A stretch of DNA of 64,000 bases from Staphylococcus succinus (GCF_029024945.1 NZ_CP118976.1:1302001-1366000); one strand, 5' to 3'; counted from the stretch's first letter, positions 53,332-62,243 are shown. Translations and numbers: made by a program. Notes: generated by a model from the letters alone, not told the origin.

Positions 53332-54796
53332 ATCGAGTCCATTAATTTTTGAACGTTCGAAAAAAGACCGTTATGCGTATTCGTTACCTAAAAAGGAAAT
53401 TGAAAATGATGCAGTCAAGCATTTATTAGATGAAAAATTTATTCGAAAAAACAAAGCAGAATTGCCTGAAGTATCAGAATTAGATTTAGTTCGCCATTAT
53501 ACAGAACTTTCTAATAAAAACTTTGGTGTAGATTCAGGTTTTTATCCATTGGGTTCATGTACAATGAAATATAATCCGAAAATAAATGAAAAGATTGCTA
53601 GAATACCTAGGTTTGCTGAGTCACACCCATTGCAAGATGAATCACAAGTTCAAGGATCGCTAGAAATTATTTATAGCTTACAAGAAGAGTTAAAAGAAAT
53701 TACAGGAATGGATGAAGTTACTTTACAGCCTGCTGCAGGTGCACACGGTGAGTGGACTGCTTTAATGATTTTTAAAGCATATCATGCAAAAATTGGAGAA
53801 GGGCATCGAGATGAAGTTATCGTACCTGATTCAGCACATGGCACTAATCCAGCATCTGCTGCTTTTGCAGGATTTAAAGCAGTTACAGTGAAGTCAAATG
53901 AGCGCGGTGAAGTTGACATAGATGATTTAAAACGCGTAGTAAATGACAATACCGCTGCAATTATGCTTACAAATCCTAATACATTAGGTATTTTCGAAAA
54001 GAACATTATGGAAATACGTAACATTGTTCATGAAGCTGGTGGCTTACTTTACTATGATGGCGCAAATCTGAATGCAATTATGGATAAAGTTAGACCAGGG
54101 GACATGGGATTTGATGCAGTTCATTTAAATTTACACAAAACATTTACAGGACCACATGGCGGCGGAGGTCCTGGATCTGGACCGGTAGGCGTAAAAAAAG
54201 AACTTGCTAGTTATTTACCAAAGCCGATGGTCATTAAAGAAAATAATGAATTTAAATATGATAATGATATTGAAAATTCAATTGGTCGCGTCAAACCATT
54301 TTATGGTAATTTCGGGATTTACTTAAGAGCATACACTTATATACGTTCAATGGGTAATAAAGGTTTAGAAGAAGTATCGGAAGCGGCTGTTTTGAATGCA
54401 AACTATATTAAAGCACGTTTGAAAGATCATTTTGAAATTCCTTATGAACAATATTGCAAACATGAATTTGTACTTAGTGGTTCTAAACAAAAAGAGCATG
54501 GTGTACGTACATTAGATATGGCGAAACGCTTATTAGATTTTGGTGTTCATCCACCTACAATATATTTCCCTTTAAATGTTGAGGAAGGTATGATGATAGA
54601 ACCAACAGAAACGGAATCTAAAGAGACGTTAGATCACTTTTGCGATACAATGATTCAAATTGCTAATGAAGCAAAAGAGGATCCAGACAAGGTACTAGAA
54701 GCGCCTCACACGACAATTATTGATCGTTTAGATGAGACGAAAGCTGCACGTCAACCAATACTGAAATTTGAAAATTTACGTTCTGAAAAAGAATGA
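53318..54796 (+). CDS. gcvPB: Glycine dehydrogenase (decarboxylating) subunit 2
   Basis: 492 residues. It carries the PLP-binding Lys in HLNLHKTFTGPHGGGGPGSG and the block GFYPLGSCTMKYNPK. Together with GcvPA it decarboxylates glycine onto the H protein lipoyl arm. The start lies inside the end of gcvPA, showing coupled translation of the two halves. A long hairpin follows. Confidence 0.97.
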   Translation: MVVSKSSPLIFERSKKDRYAYSLPKKEIENDAVKHLLDEKFIRKNKAELPEVSELDLVRHYTELSNKNFGVDSGFYPLGSCTMKYNPKINEKIARIPRFAESHPLQDESQVQGSLEIIYSLQEELKEITGMDEVTLQPAAGAHGEWTALMIFKAYHAKIGEGHRDEVIVPDSAHGTNPASAAFAGFKAVTVKSNERGEVDIDDLKRVVNDNTAAIMLTNPNTLGIFEKNIMEIRNIVHEAGGLLYYDGANLNAIMDKVRPGDMGFDAVHLNLHKTFTGPHGGGGPGSGPVGVKKELASYLPKPMVIKENNEFKYDNDIENSIGRVKPFYGNFGIYLRAYTYIRSMGNKGLEEVSEAAVLNANYIKARLKDHFEIPYEQYCKHEFVLSGSKQKEHGVRTLDMAKRLLDFGVHPPTIYFPLNVEEGMMIEPTETESKETLDHFCDTMIQIANEAKEDPDKVLEAPHTTIIDRLDETKAARQPILKFENLRSEKE

Positions 54797-54826
54797 TGGT
54801 TTAACTCTATATATTTTTAATCCTAA

Positions 54827-54871
54827 TCAAACAGGGTGTATTCAATCTTCAACTGAATACACCCTGTTTGA
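54827..54871 (+). terminator. Terminator hairpin of the gcv operon
   Basis: A perfect 18-pair stem (54827-54844 with 54854-54871) around a 9-base loop. The following T-run is weak, so efficiency depends on the stem. Confidence 0.8.
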
Positions 54872-54940
54872 GTTGGTTTAGTTTAGGATAATGGTATGAG
54901 ATACATTGTTCAGCTGAAAATACAGCCATGTATAACAAAA

Positions 54941-54977
54941 AGCGATAGATTTCCATTTTACTAGGAAATCTATCGCT
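54941..54977 (-). terminator. Terminator of the rhodanese-like gene
   Basis: A perfect 14-pair stem AGCGATAGATTTCC/GGAAATCTATCGCT; on the minus strand it is followed by a T-run. Confidence 0.8.
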
Positions 54978-55032
54978 ATTAGACTGTAATACTATCGTCA
55001 TGTATCATTCAATTATAATAAATTGATATAAT

Positions 55033-55419
55033 TTATTTTTTTGACTTAATTTTACCAGTCCATTTTTTGTAACCGCCTTTTAACATGTAAATGTCTGTAT
55101 AACCATTTTTCTTTAACGTACGAGCGGCACGATAACTGGAAATTCCATTGGCATCACAAAGGTATATAGGTTGATCTGTTCTCAAACCTTGATATCTCTG
55201 TTTAAACATAGTGATTGGAATGTTACGAGCACCATTAATGTGTCCGTATTCATAATCAACCTTTTCCCTTACATCAATAACTTGAGCTTTGCGCAAACCA
55301 TTATGGAATTCATTTTGGTTTAATTCTGTGACTGCTCTCTTGTTAAGAAGATAATTGATTAGCATGTAAGCGATGATTATTATTAAAACTGCTAACGCTA
55401 TAAACCAAAAATTACTCAT
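55033..55419 (-). CDS. Membrane-anchored rhodanese-like domain protein
   Basis: 128 residues. One N-terminal membrane helix (about residues 4-24) anchors a single rhodanese domain with VIDVREKVDYEYGHINGARN and the active-site loop YLCDANGISSYRAA, whose Cys is the sulfur carrier in the family. Substrate unknown; it may handle sulfane sulfur at the membrane. It is divergent from lipM, 171 bases apart, in the same arrangement as S. aureus as far as I recall. A conserved GGAGG precedes the start. Confidence 0.88.
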   Translation of the reverse strand: MSNFWFIALAVLIIIIAYMLINYLLNKRAVTELNQNEFHNGLRKAQVIDVREKVDYEYGHINGARNIPITMFKQRYQGLRTDQPIYLCDANGISSYRAARTLKKNGYTDIYMLKGGYKKWTGKIKSKK

Positions 55420-55518
55420 CTTGCATCCTCCCTAATTAACCGATATTATATATTATAAGACTGTTAGCACAATTTATCAAAATATTTTATTCTGATACTC
55501 AAGGTAATGCTGACAAAC

Positions 55519-55549
55519 TTGACAATTATTGCAAACGATAACATAAAAT
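55519..55549 (+). promoter_or_regulatory. lipM promoter with an internal cre-like site
   Basis: TTGACA (55519-55524) and TAAAAT (55544-55549) are 19 bases apart. Between them TGCAAACGATAACA (55530-55543) fits the catabolite element pattern TGNNANCGNTNNCA at every fixed position. CcpA bound there would compete with RNA polymerase. Confidence 0.55.
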
Positions 55550-55590
55550 AGCAATTATAACAATTTAATTTTTCGATTGGAGTTTTTAGT

Positions 55591-56421
55591 GTGACTGAGA
55601 CATGGAATTTTATAAATACAGGAAGTAATGATCCATATTATAATATGGCAATGGATGAAGCGTTACTCAATTTCGTATCAAGAGGTGAAATTGACCCAGT
55701 AATAAGGTTCTACACATGGAATCCTGCAACTTTATCTGTTGGTTATTTTCAAAGACTGACTAAAGAAATAGATATTGAGAAAGTAAAAGAAAAAGGTTAT
55801 GGCATGGTTAGACGTCAAACGGGTGGCAGAGGGGTGCTACACGATAAGGAACTTACATATAGTGTTATTGTTCCAGAATCACATCCGGACATGCCGTCTA
55901 CCGTTACAGAAGCGTATAGAGTTATTTCGGAGGGATTGTTAGAAGGATTCAAATTGTTGGGTTTCGATACATACTTTGCTATTCCTCGTTCTAAAGAAGA
56001 AAGAGACAAATTAAAGCAGCCTCGAAGTGCAGTGTGCTTTGATGCGCCGAGTTGGTATGAGTTAGTTGTAGAAGGTAGAAAAATCGCTGGTAGTGCTCAA
56101 GTACGTCAAAAAGGCGTTATTCTTCAACATGGCTCACTGCTTCAAGATGTAGATGTAGATGATTTGTTCGATATGTTTAAATTTAAAAATGACCGTCTGA
56201 AAGATAAAATGAAACAAGCGTTTGTAGAAAAAGCTGTTGCCATCAATGATATTTCTAATCGTCATATCACTATTGAAGATATGGAAGTGGCTTTTGAAGA
56301 AGGATTTAGAAAAGGGCTGAATATAGATTTTAAGCCGCTTGAATTAACACAACAACAACAGAATGAAATCAAGGAATTGACTGAGAAATATAAAGCTGAT
56401 GAATGGAACTATCGTAAATAA
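55591..56421 (+). CDS. lipM: Octanoyltransferase LipM
   Basis: 276 residues from a GTG start. Family motifs: RRQTGGRGVLHDKELTYS, and the catalytic Cys in SAVCFDAPSWYELVVEGRK followed by IAGSAQ. It moves octanoate from acyl carrier protein to the H protein GcvH, the first step of lipoate synthesis in Gram-positives. Lipoylated GcvH is the partner of the GcvT/PA/PB proteins encoded just upstream, so the placement is functional. Confidence 0.93.
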   Translation: MTETWNFINTGSNDPYYNMAMDEALLNFVSRGEIDPVIRFYTWNPATLSVGYFQRLTKEIDIEKVKEKGYGMVRRQTGGRGVLHDKELTYSVIVPESHPDMPSTVTEAYRVISEGLLEGFKLLGFDTYFAIPRSKEERDKLKQPRSAVCFDAPSWYELVVEGRKIAGSAQVRQKGVILQHGSLLQDVDVDDLFDMFKFKNDRLKDKMKQAFVEKAVAINDISNRHITIEDMEVAFEEGFRKGLNIDFKPLELTQQQQNEIKELTEKYKADEWNYRK

Positions 56422-56448
56422 AGATGTTATAAAAATGTGTGACATTAT

Positions 56449-56487
56449 AAAAAGTGGTCGAAGTATACATGACTTCGACCACTTTTT
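56449..56487. terminator. Bidirectional terminator between lipM and the small membrane protein
   Basis: A perfect 16-pair stem AAAAAGTGGTCGAAGT/ACTTCGACCACTTTTT with a 7-base loop; A-run on one side, T-run on the other, so it works both ways between converging genes. Confidence 0.95.
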
Positions 56488-56499
56488 ATATGATATTGC

Positions 56500-56718
56500 T
56501 TATCTTTTTTTATTTTGTTTTCTATATTTTCTTTGTGCGCGTTTATATTTCCTCTGATCTTCTGTTAAAAAGAAGAAATAGTATATTAAATATATAATTC
56601 CTGCAAAAATTGCGAAACTAATTGCCATACTCACAAAGCTAAATAAAAACGCATCTAAATTAAGTACTAAGCCTACTATAGCGATCGCAATCACTATATA
56701 AAATAAAACCTGTTTCAC
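56500..56718 (-). CDS. Small two-helix membrane protein, uncharacterised
   Basis: 72 residues from the GTG at 56718, chosen because AGGAG lies eight bases upstream. Two membrane helices (about residues 2-24 and 30-52) are followed by a strongly basic tail KYKRAQRKYRKQNKKR. I do not recognise a family. It lies 28 bases downstream of the lipoprotein gene and in the same direction, so both may be one transcript. Confidence 0.7.
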   Translation of the reverse strand: MKQVLFYIVIAIAIVGLVLNLDAFLFSFVSMAISFAIFAGIIYLIYYFFFLTEDQRKYKRAQRKYRKQNKKR

Positions 56719-56746
56719 TTCTAACACTCCTATTTAATTGTTACCT

Positions 56747-57328
56747 TTATCCATTTGTCATACTAATTGATGATAATGATTTTTGGCCTTTTTCAATCTT
56801 TTTCTGATCTTTAGCATTATAGCCATCACGAATATCTGACATTGCAGAGTTAAGTTCTTTATTTAATTTACTAATATTTTTGTTTTTTGCTTTGTCATCT
56901 GCACTCATTTTTTCTTTATCGATATCGTTACTATATGTTGTTTTTGCAGTGTCGATCTTATTCGTAATATCAGTGAGTTTGTTTTGGATCTCCTTATTAC
57001 CTTTGTTTTGCGTGACATCACTTTCAATCTGATTATATTGATCGAGTGCTTTTGCTATATTTTGGTAATATGTAGAAGCTGCTTTCAAATTTGTAACTTT
57101 CTTTTTATTACTTTTGGCTTTACTTAAATTGTCTTTATCTTTCTGTAAAGAATTCAGATTCGTTTTTTCTTTACTGATATTTTGCTTTAAGTCCTGAATA
57201 TTACTTTTTAGTTTATGATTATCATCACGTAGTTTGGTTGTTTTTTCTTCTAATGGACCTAAATTTTGACTCCCACAACCAACTAATAAGCATGAAGCAC
57301 TAATTATAGCTACAATTTTTTTCTTCAT
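56747..57328 (-). CDS. Coiled-coil lipoprotein, YkyA-like
   Basis: 193 residues. Signal peptide with lipobox LVGC (Cys18) shows it is an outer-face lipoprotein. The rest is nearly all helical and charged, with heptad repeats (KLRDDNHKLKSNIQDLKQNI). It resembles the YkyA family of putative cell-wall-binding lipoproteins; no enzymatic motif is seen. It is divergent from the peptidase gene and 105 bases from it. Confidence 0.8.
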   Translation of the reverse strand: MKKKIVAIISASCLLVGCGSQNLGPLEEKTTKLRDDNHKLKSNIQDLKQNISKEKTNLNSLQKDKDNLSKAKSNKKKVTNLKAASTYYQNIAKALDQYNQIESDVTQNKGNKEIQNKLTDITNKIDTAKTTYSNDIDKEKMSADDKAKNKNISKLNKELNSAMSDIRDGYNAKDQKKIEKGQKSLSSISMTNG

Positions 57329-57433
57329 TATATATTCTCCTAATTCAAAAACTATAATTTTTTATTATATATATGCTATCATTTTAATGTATATAAGGAA
57401 AATGTACAAATTAATTGAATAGGAGGAAGACAG

Positions 57434-58492
57434 ATGACTAGAATAGAAAAACTAAATTCTGCCTTAGAAGCAAAACATTTAGAAGCTGTAGTAGTGTTAA
57501 CAGATTTTAATAGAAGATATTTATCAGGTTTTACAGGCACAAGTGGTGCACTAATTATTACAAAAGAGCATAAATTATTAATTACAGATTTTAGATACAT
57601 AGAGCAAGCCACTTCTCAGGCGCCAGAATTTGAAATTGTCAAACAAAGCGGAGCTTTAATCGATGAGGTGAAAGCACAACTAGAAAGTTTAGATGTGCAA
57701 AATGTGGGGTTTGAAGGTCATCTTGTGAGCTATGATACCTATTTACAATTAAGTAAGTCATATATCAGTTTAATAAGTATTTCAGGATTGATTGAAAAGA
57801 TCAGAGAGGTTAAGGATGATTCTGAAATTGAACTTATACAAAAAGCTTCCGAAATAGTAGATGAAACATATGAATATATTTTAACAGTTGCACGAGCAGG
57901 CATGACAGAGCAACAACTTAAAGCGAAATTAGAAAGTAAGTTATTAGAACTTGGTGCTGAAGGTACTTCTTTTGACACGATTGTTGCATCTGGACATAGA
58001 GGAGCTTTGCCACATGGTGTTGCCAGCGAAAAAGTTATTAATAAAGGTGAACTCATCACTTTAGATTTTGGAGCTTATTATAAAGGATATTCTTCAGATA
58101 TAACACGTACGTTCGCAATTGGTGAACCAGACCCTAAACTTAAAGAAATATATAATATAGTATTAGAAGCTAATATGAAAGGTATAGCGGCGGCTAAAAA
58201 GGGGGTTACAGGAAAACAATTAGATGCTGTGGCTAGAGATTATATAGCGTCACAAGGATATGGTGATGCGTTTGGTCATTCATTAGGACATGGCATCGGT
58301 TTAGATGTTCACGAAGGGCCTAATTTATCGAAAAAATCTGAGTCTAAATTAGAAATTAACAACTGTGTTACAATTGAACCCGGCATTTATTTAGATGGTT
58401 TAGGCGGCGTTCGTATAGAAGATGATATTTTAATTACAGAAAATGGCTGTGAATGCTTTACTAAATGCTCTAAAAACCTTATTATTTTATAG
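57434..58492 (+). CDS. M24 family Xaa-Pro peptidase
   Basis: 352 residues. N-terminal creatinase-like domain (residues 1-125) and C-terminal pita-bread domain with metal ligands: Asp in LDFGAYYKGYSSDITRTF, His in GHSLGHGIGLDVHEG, Glu in TIEPGIYL and VRIEDD. Such enzymes remove or split X-Pro bonds; whether this is an aminopeptidase or dipeptidase is not decided by sequence alone. AGGAGG precedes the ATG and efp follows after 28 bases, as in many Firmicutes. Confidence 0.93.
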   Translation: MTRIEKLNSALEAKHLEAVVVLTDFNRRYLSGFTGTSGALIITKEHKLLITDFRYIEQATSQAPEFEIVKQSGALIDEVKAQLESLDVQNVGFEGHLVSYDTYLQLSKSYISLISISGLIEKIREVKDDSEIELIQKASEIVDETYEYILTVARAGMTEQQLKAKLESKLLELGAEGTSFDTIVASGHRGALPHGVASEKVINKGELITLDFGAYYKGYSSDITRTFAIGEPDPKLKEIYNIVLEANMKGIAAAKKGVTGKQLDAVARDYIASQGYGDAFGHSLGHGIGLDVHEGPNLSKKSESKLEINNCVTIEPGIYLDGLGGVRIEDDILITENGCECFTKCSKNLIIL

Positions 58493-58520
58493 AAGACCTT
58501 ATAATCGAGGAGGAAACTGA

Positions 58521-59078
58521 ATGATTTCGGTGAATGATTTTAAAACAGGCTTAACAATATCTGTAGATAATGCAATTTGGAAAGTTATAGACTTCCAACA
58601 TGTAAAACCAGGTAAAGGATCAGCATTTGTACGTTCAAAATTACGTAACTTAAGAACTGGTGCGATTCAAGAAAAAACTTTTAGAGCTGGTGAAAAAGTT
58701 GAGCCAGCAATGATTGAAAATCGTCGTATGCAATACCTTTATGCTGACGGAGATGTACATGTATTTATGGACAATCAAACTTTTGATCAAACTGAGCTAC
58801 CAGAAGATTACTTAGAAAATGAATTGAAATATTTAAAAGCTAATATGGAAGTTCAAATTCAAACTTATGAAGGTGAAACAATTGGTATTGAATTACCTAA
58901 AACAGTTGAACTTAAAGTTACAGAAACTGAACCTGGTATCAAAGGTGATACTGCTAACGGGGCGACTAAATCCGCAACAGTTGAAACTGGTTATTCATTA
59001 AACGTACCTTTGTTTGTTAACGAAGGTGACGTACTTTTAATTAACACAGGTGACGGTAGTTACATTTCAAGAGCGTAA
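58521..59078 (+). CDS. efp: Translation elongation factor P
   Basis: 185 residues with three beta-barrel domains; domain I has HVKPGKGSAFVRSK, whose Lys in PGKGSA is at the modified position (Lys32 type), and the C-terminal GDGSYISRA end. EF-P relieves ribosomes stalled at proline runs. It is coupled to the Xaa-Pro peptidase gene, a common pair. Ends in a terminator. Confidence 0.97.
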   Translation: MISVNDFKTGLTISVDNAIWKVIDFQHVKPGKGSAFVRSKLRNLRTGAIQEKTFRAGEKVEPAMIENRRMQYLYADGDVHVFMDNQTFDQTELPEDYLENELKYLKANMEVQIQTYEGETIGIELPKTVELKVTETEPGIKGDTANGATKSATVETGYSLNVPLFVNEGDVLLINTGDGSYISRA

Positions 59079-59133
59079 TCATAAAGTTTATTTGAATATT
59101 TGGTTAGCGCTTTGAGTTAATAGTAAGAGTATT

Positions 59134-59172
59134 AAACCTTTCCAATTACATGTGTTTTGGAAAGGTTTTTAT
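59134..59172 (+). terminator. Terminator of the peptidase-efp unit
   Basis: AAACCTTTCCAA/TTGGAAAGGTTT stem followed by T residues. Confidence 0.9.
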
Positions 59173-59532
59173 TTTATGGCAATCTTTCTAAAAGTGACAT
59201 ATGTTTAAATTGATAAACAACTATTATAATAAAGACGCGTCATAATAGATATTTCTTCATTACGACCTACTGATATATGTTGATAAATTCCAAAGTAACG
59301 ATTGAAATAAACTACTCCAGGTTGTCATATATATCACTAAATCAAAACGACAGTAAGACCAAATATAATAATATTTGTTAACGTTAACAGTAAAATTAAC
59401 GAAACATTTATAAATAGAACGCTATTTAAGATAATCTCTTTATTATAGAAAGTATGTATATGCTTGAATTGAACATTTCACTAAAGTAAAATAAAATAGG
59501 TAAATGATAACAATCTAAAGGAGTCAGAATTT
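59173..59532 (+). other. Long regulatory gap before accB
   Basis: About 360 AT-rich bases without a credible gene. The only clear element is a perfect 14-base palindrome at 59376-59389. A possible promoter is TTAACA (59384-59389) with TATAAA (59409-59414), a wide 19-base gap. Confidence 0.5.
59376..59389 (+). promoter_or_regulatory. cre-like palindrome before accB
   Basis: TGTTAACGTTAACA, a perfect palindrome, meets TGTNANCGNTNNCA, the CcpA catabolite element pattern, at all fixed positions. It overlaps a possible -35. CcpA control of the acetyl-CoA carboxylase genes is inferred only. Confidence 0.55.
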
Positions 59533-60006
59533 ATGAATTTTAAAGAAATTAAAGAATTAATAGAAATTCTTGATCAATCTAGCTTGACTGAAATTAATAT
59601 AGAAGATAAAGGTAATGTCGTTAATTTAAAAAAAGAAAAAGAAACTGAAATAATCACACCACAAATTAATCAACAACCAATGCAACAAGTTGCAACTCAA
59701 CAAGGTGTAGCATCAGCTCCTGTTGGAACGCAAGAACCAGACAATACGCAAAAAAGTAGTGCTGCAGATGATTCACAAACAATAAACGCGCCGATGGTTG
59801 GAACATTTTATAAATCTCCTTCTCCAGAAGAAAGTGCTTATGTACAAGTAGGTGATTCCGTTACTAATGAATCTACTGTATGTATTTTAGAAGCAATGAA
59901 ACTATTTAACGAAATACAAGCCGAAGTAACTGGAGAAATTACTGAAATTTTAGTAGAAGACGGTCAAATGGTAGAGTATGGCCAACCGTTATTTAAGGTG
60001 AAATAA
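59533..60006 (+). CDS. accB: Biotin carboxyl carrier protein of acetyl-CoA carboxylase
   Basis: 157 residues. An N-terminal helix is followed by a Pro/Gln/Thr-rich flexible linker (about residues 45-85) and the biotinyl domain with the target Lys in LEAMKLFNEI. It carries CO2 as carboxybiotin in the first step of fatty-acid synthesis. AAAGGAG precedes the start; it overlaps accC by one base. A second accC or accB copy can exist in staphylococci, but none is in this window. Confidence 0.96.
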   Translation: MNFKEIKELIEILDQSSLTEINIEDKGNVVNLKKEKETEIITPQINQQPMQQVATQQGVASAPVGTQEPDNTQKSSAADDSQTINAPMVGTFYKSPSPEESAYVQVGDSVTNESTVCILEAMKLFNEIQAEVTGEITEILVEDGQMVEYGQPLFKVK

Positions 60007-61364
60007 TGAATAAAATTTTAATTGCAAATAGAGGAGAAATTGCGGTAAGAATCATTCGTGCATGTCATGACTTAGGAATACAAACTGTGGCCATCTACTC
60101 AGAAGGAGATAAAGACGCATTACATACTCAAATTGCTGATGAAGCATATTGCGTTGGTCCGACTCAATCCAAAGATTCTTATCTTAATATCCCAAACATA
60201 TTGTCTATCGCTACTTCTACGGGTTGTGATGGTATCCATCCAGGATACGGATTTTTAGCTGAAAATGGCGATTTTGCAGAATTGTGTGATGCATGTCAAC
60301 TGAAATTTATCGGCCCAAGTTATGAATCCATTCAAAAAATGGGTATTAAAGATGTAGCTAAAGAAGAAATGAAACGTGCAGAAGTACCAGTTGTTCCAGG
60401 TAGTGAAGGTTTAGTCGTTGACATTCAAGACGCTAAAAATATTGCCAACAAGATTGGTTATCCAGTTATCATCAAAGCAACAGCTGGTGGTGGTGGGAAA
60501 GGCATCCGCGTAGCTAGAGATGAAAAAGAATTAGAAACTGGCTTTAAAATGACCCAGCAAGAGGCTGAAACAGCATTTGGTAATGGTGGGCTTTATCTAG
60601 AAAAATTCATAGAAAACTTTAGACATATCGAAATACAAGTGATTGGCGATAGCTATGGTAATGTTGTACATTTAGGAGAACGTGATTGTACAATTCAACG
60701 TCGTATGCAAAAGCTTGTGGAAGAAGCGCCATCACCTATATTATCGGCAGAGCAACGCCAAGAAATGGGTAACGCGGCTGTAAGAGCTGCAAAAGCTGTT
60801 AACTATGAAAACGCAGGTACAATAGAATTTATTTATGATTTGAATACTAATGACTTCTACTTTATGGAAATGAACACTCGAATCCAAGTAGAGCATCCGG
60901 TAACAGAAATGGTAACAGGAATAGACTTAGTGAAATTGCAACTAAAAGTTGCTATGGGTGAAAAATTACCGTTCAAACAACAAGATATTCAAATCAACGG
61001 ACATGCTATTGAATTCCGAATTAACGCGGAGAACCCATATAAGAATTTCATGCCATCTCCAGGACAGATTACACAATATTTAGCTCCAGGTGGTTTTGGA
61101 GTCAGAATTGAATCTGCATGTTATACTAATTATACGATCCCGCCATATTATGATTCTATGGTAGCAAAATTAATCGTTCATGAACCAACTAGAGACGAAT
61201 CCATTATGACAGGTTTGCGTGCATTAAATGAATTTTTAGTATTAGGTATTGATACTACAATTCCATTCCATATCCGCCTATTAAATAATGGTATTTTTAG
61301 AAGCGGAGAGTTTAATACTAAGTTTTTAGAAACTTATAATATTATGGATGAACAAACTGAATAG
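60006..61364 (+). CDS. accC: Biotin carboxylase subunit of acetyl-CoA carboxylase
   Basis: 452 residues. ATP-grasp enzyme: N-terminal ILIANRGEIAVRIIRAC, P-loop ATAGGGGKGIRVA, catalytic block MEMNTRIQVEHPVTEM, and a C-terminal biotin carboxylase domain. It carboxylates biotin on AccB with ATP and bicarbonate. It is translationally coupled to accB and followed by the Asp23-type gene. Confidence 0.97.
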   Translation: MNKILIANRGEIAVRIIRACHDLGIQTVAIYSEGDKDALHTQIADEAYCVGPTQSKDSYLNIPNILSIATSTGCDGIHPGYGFLAENGDFAELCDACQLKFIGPSYESIQKMGIKDVAKEEMKRAEVPVVPGSEGLVVDIQDAKNIANKIGYPVIIKATAGGGGKGIRVARDEKELETGFKMTQQEAETAFGNGGLYLEKFIENFRHIEIQVIGDSYGNVVHLGERDCTIQRRMQKLVEEAPSPILSAEQRQEMGNAAVRAAKAVNYENAGTIEFIYDLNTNDFYFMEMNTRIQVEHPVTEMVTGIDLVKLQLKVAMGEKLPFKQQDIQINGHAIEFRINAENPYKNFMPSPGQITQYLAPGGFGVRIESACYTNYTIPPYYDSMVAKLIVHEPTRDESIMTGLRALNEFLVLGIDTTIPFHIRLLNNGIFRSGEFNTKFLETYNIMDEQTE

Positions 61365-61376
61365 GAGGCGTGTGAC

Positions 61377-61739
61377 ATGGTCAAAGTTTCTGAAACCTCA
61401 CATTCCAACTTGGGAAAAATAGAGATAGCGCCGGAAGTATTGGCAGTTATAGCTAGTATTGCAACAGCAGAAGTTAAAGGCATACAAGGTCACTTTAAAG
61501 CATTACGAGATACGGATATTGAGAGTATTAGTAAAAAGCAACTCAATAAAGGCGTAAAAGTTGATGCTAGAGAAAATGGTATTTTTATTGATGTATATTG
61601 TGCTTTAAGCTACGGAGTTAATATATCCGCTACTGCCAAAAATATACAACAAGCTATTTTCAACTCTTTAACAACAATGACTACAATAGAACCAAGTCAA
61701 ATCAATGTCCATATTACACATATAGAACCAGAAAATTAA
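61377..61739 (+). CDS. Asp23/Gls24 family protein (YqhY-like)
   Basis: 120 residues, a single Asp23/Gls24 domain (LGKIEIAPEVLAVIASIATA, then NGIFIDVYCALSYGVNI). TAGGAGG precedes the start. It lies 12 bases behind accC, the same place as B. subtilis yqhY, whose loss selects for mutations in acetyl-CoA carboxylase genes. That link suggests a role in balancing malonyl-CoA formation; direct biochemistry is unknown. Confidence 0.9.
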   Translation: MVKVSETSHSNLGKIEIAPEVLAVIASIATAEVKGIQGHFKALRDTDIESISKKQLNKGVKVDARENGIFIDVYCALSYGVNISATAKNIQQAIFNSLTTMTTIEPSQINVHITHIEPEN

Positions 61740-61773
61740 AATTAAATAAAGCAAATTTACTTTAAATTCATTG

Positions 61774-61817
61774 AGTGAAGTAACAGTATATAATGATTAT
61801 ATAGCATTTACTTCACT
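61774..61817 (+). promoter_or_regulatory. Palindromic hairpin with PerR-like core before nusB
   Basis: AGTGAAGTAA pairs with TTACTTCACT; inside, TATATAA pairs with TTATATA around a 3-base loop, with matching cag and gca internal loops. The core TATAATGATTATA (61789-61801) equals the centre of the PerR box. No T-run follows, so it is not an ordinary terminator. Confidence 0.5.
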
Positions 61818-61856
61818 GATGATTTACAAATAATACAATGCTTGAAGGAGTTTATA

Positions 61857-62243
61857 ATGAGTCGAAAAGAATCTAGAATGCAAGCCTTTCAAACTCTATT
61901 TCAACTTGAAATGATGAATAGTGATTTAACAATTGAAGAAGCGATTAGTTTCATTAAAGAAGAAAATAAAGATTTAGATTTAGAATTTATTAATTGGTTA
62001 GTCACAGGTGTTAAAGATCACGAAACAGTTTTAGATGAAAAAATCCAACCGCATTTAAAAGATTGGAAATTAGAACGTTTATTAAAAACAGATCGTATTA
62101 TTTTACGTATGTCTACATTTGAATTGTTACATAGTTCAACACCACAAAAAGTAATCATAAATGAAGCTGTTGAATTAGCAAAACAATTCAGCGATGATGA
62201 TCATTATAAATTTATCAATGGTGTATTGAGCAATATTGAATAA
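61857..62243 (+). CDS. nusB: Transcription antitermination factor NusB
   Basis: 128 residues from the ATG at 61857 with GAAGGAG upstream. All-helical NusB fold: ESRMQAFQTLFQLEM at the start and TPQKVIINEAVELAKQF near the end. With NusE (S10) it binds boxA and protects rRNA transcription from early stopping. It begins nusB-xseA-xseB-ispA. Confidence 0.96.
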   Translation: MSRKESRMQAFQTLFQLEMMNSDLTIEEAISFIKEENKDLDLEFINWLVTGVKDHETVLDEKIQPHLKDWKLERLLKTDRIILRMSTFELLHSSTPQKVIINEAVELAKQFSDDDHYKFINGVLSNIE

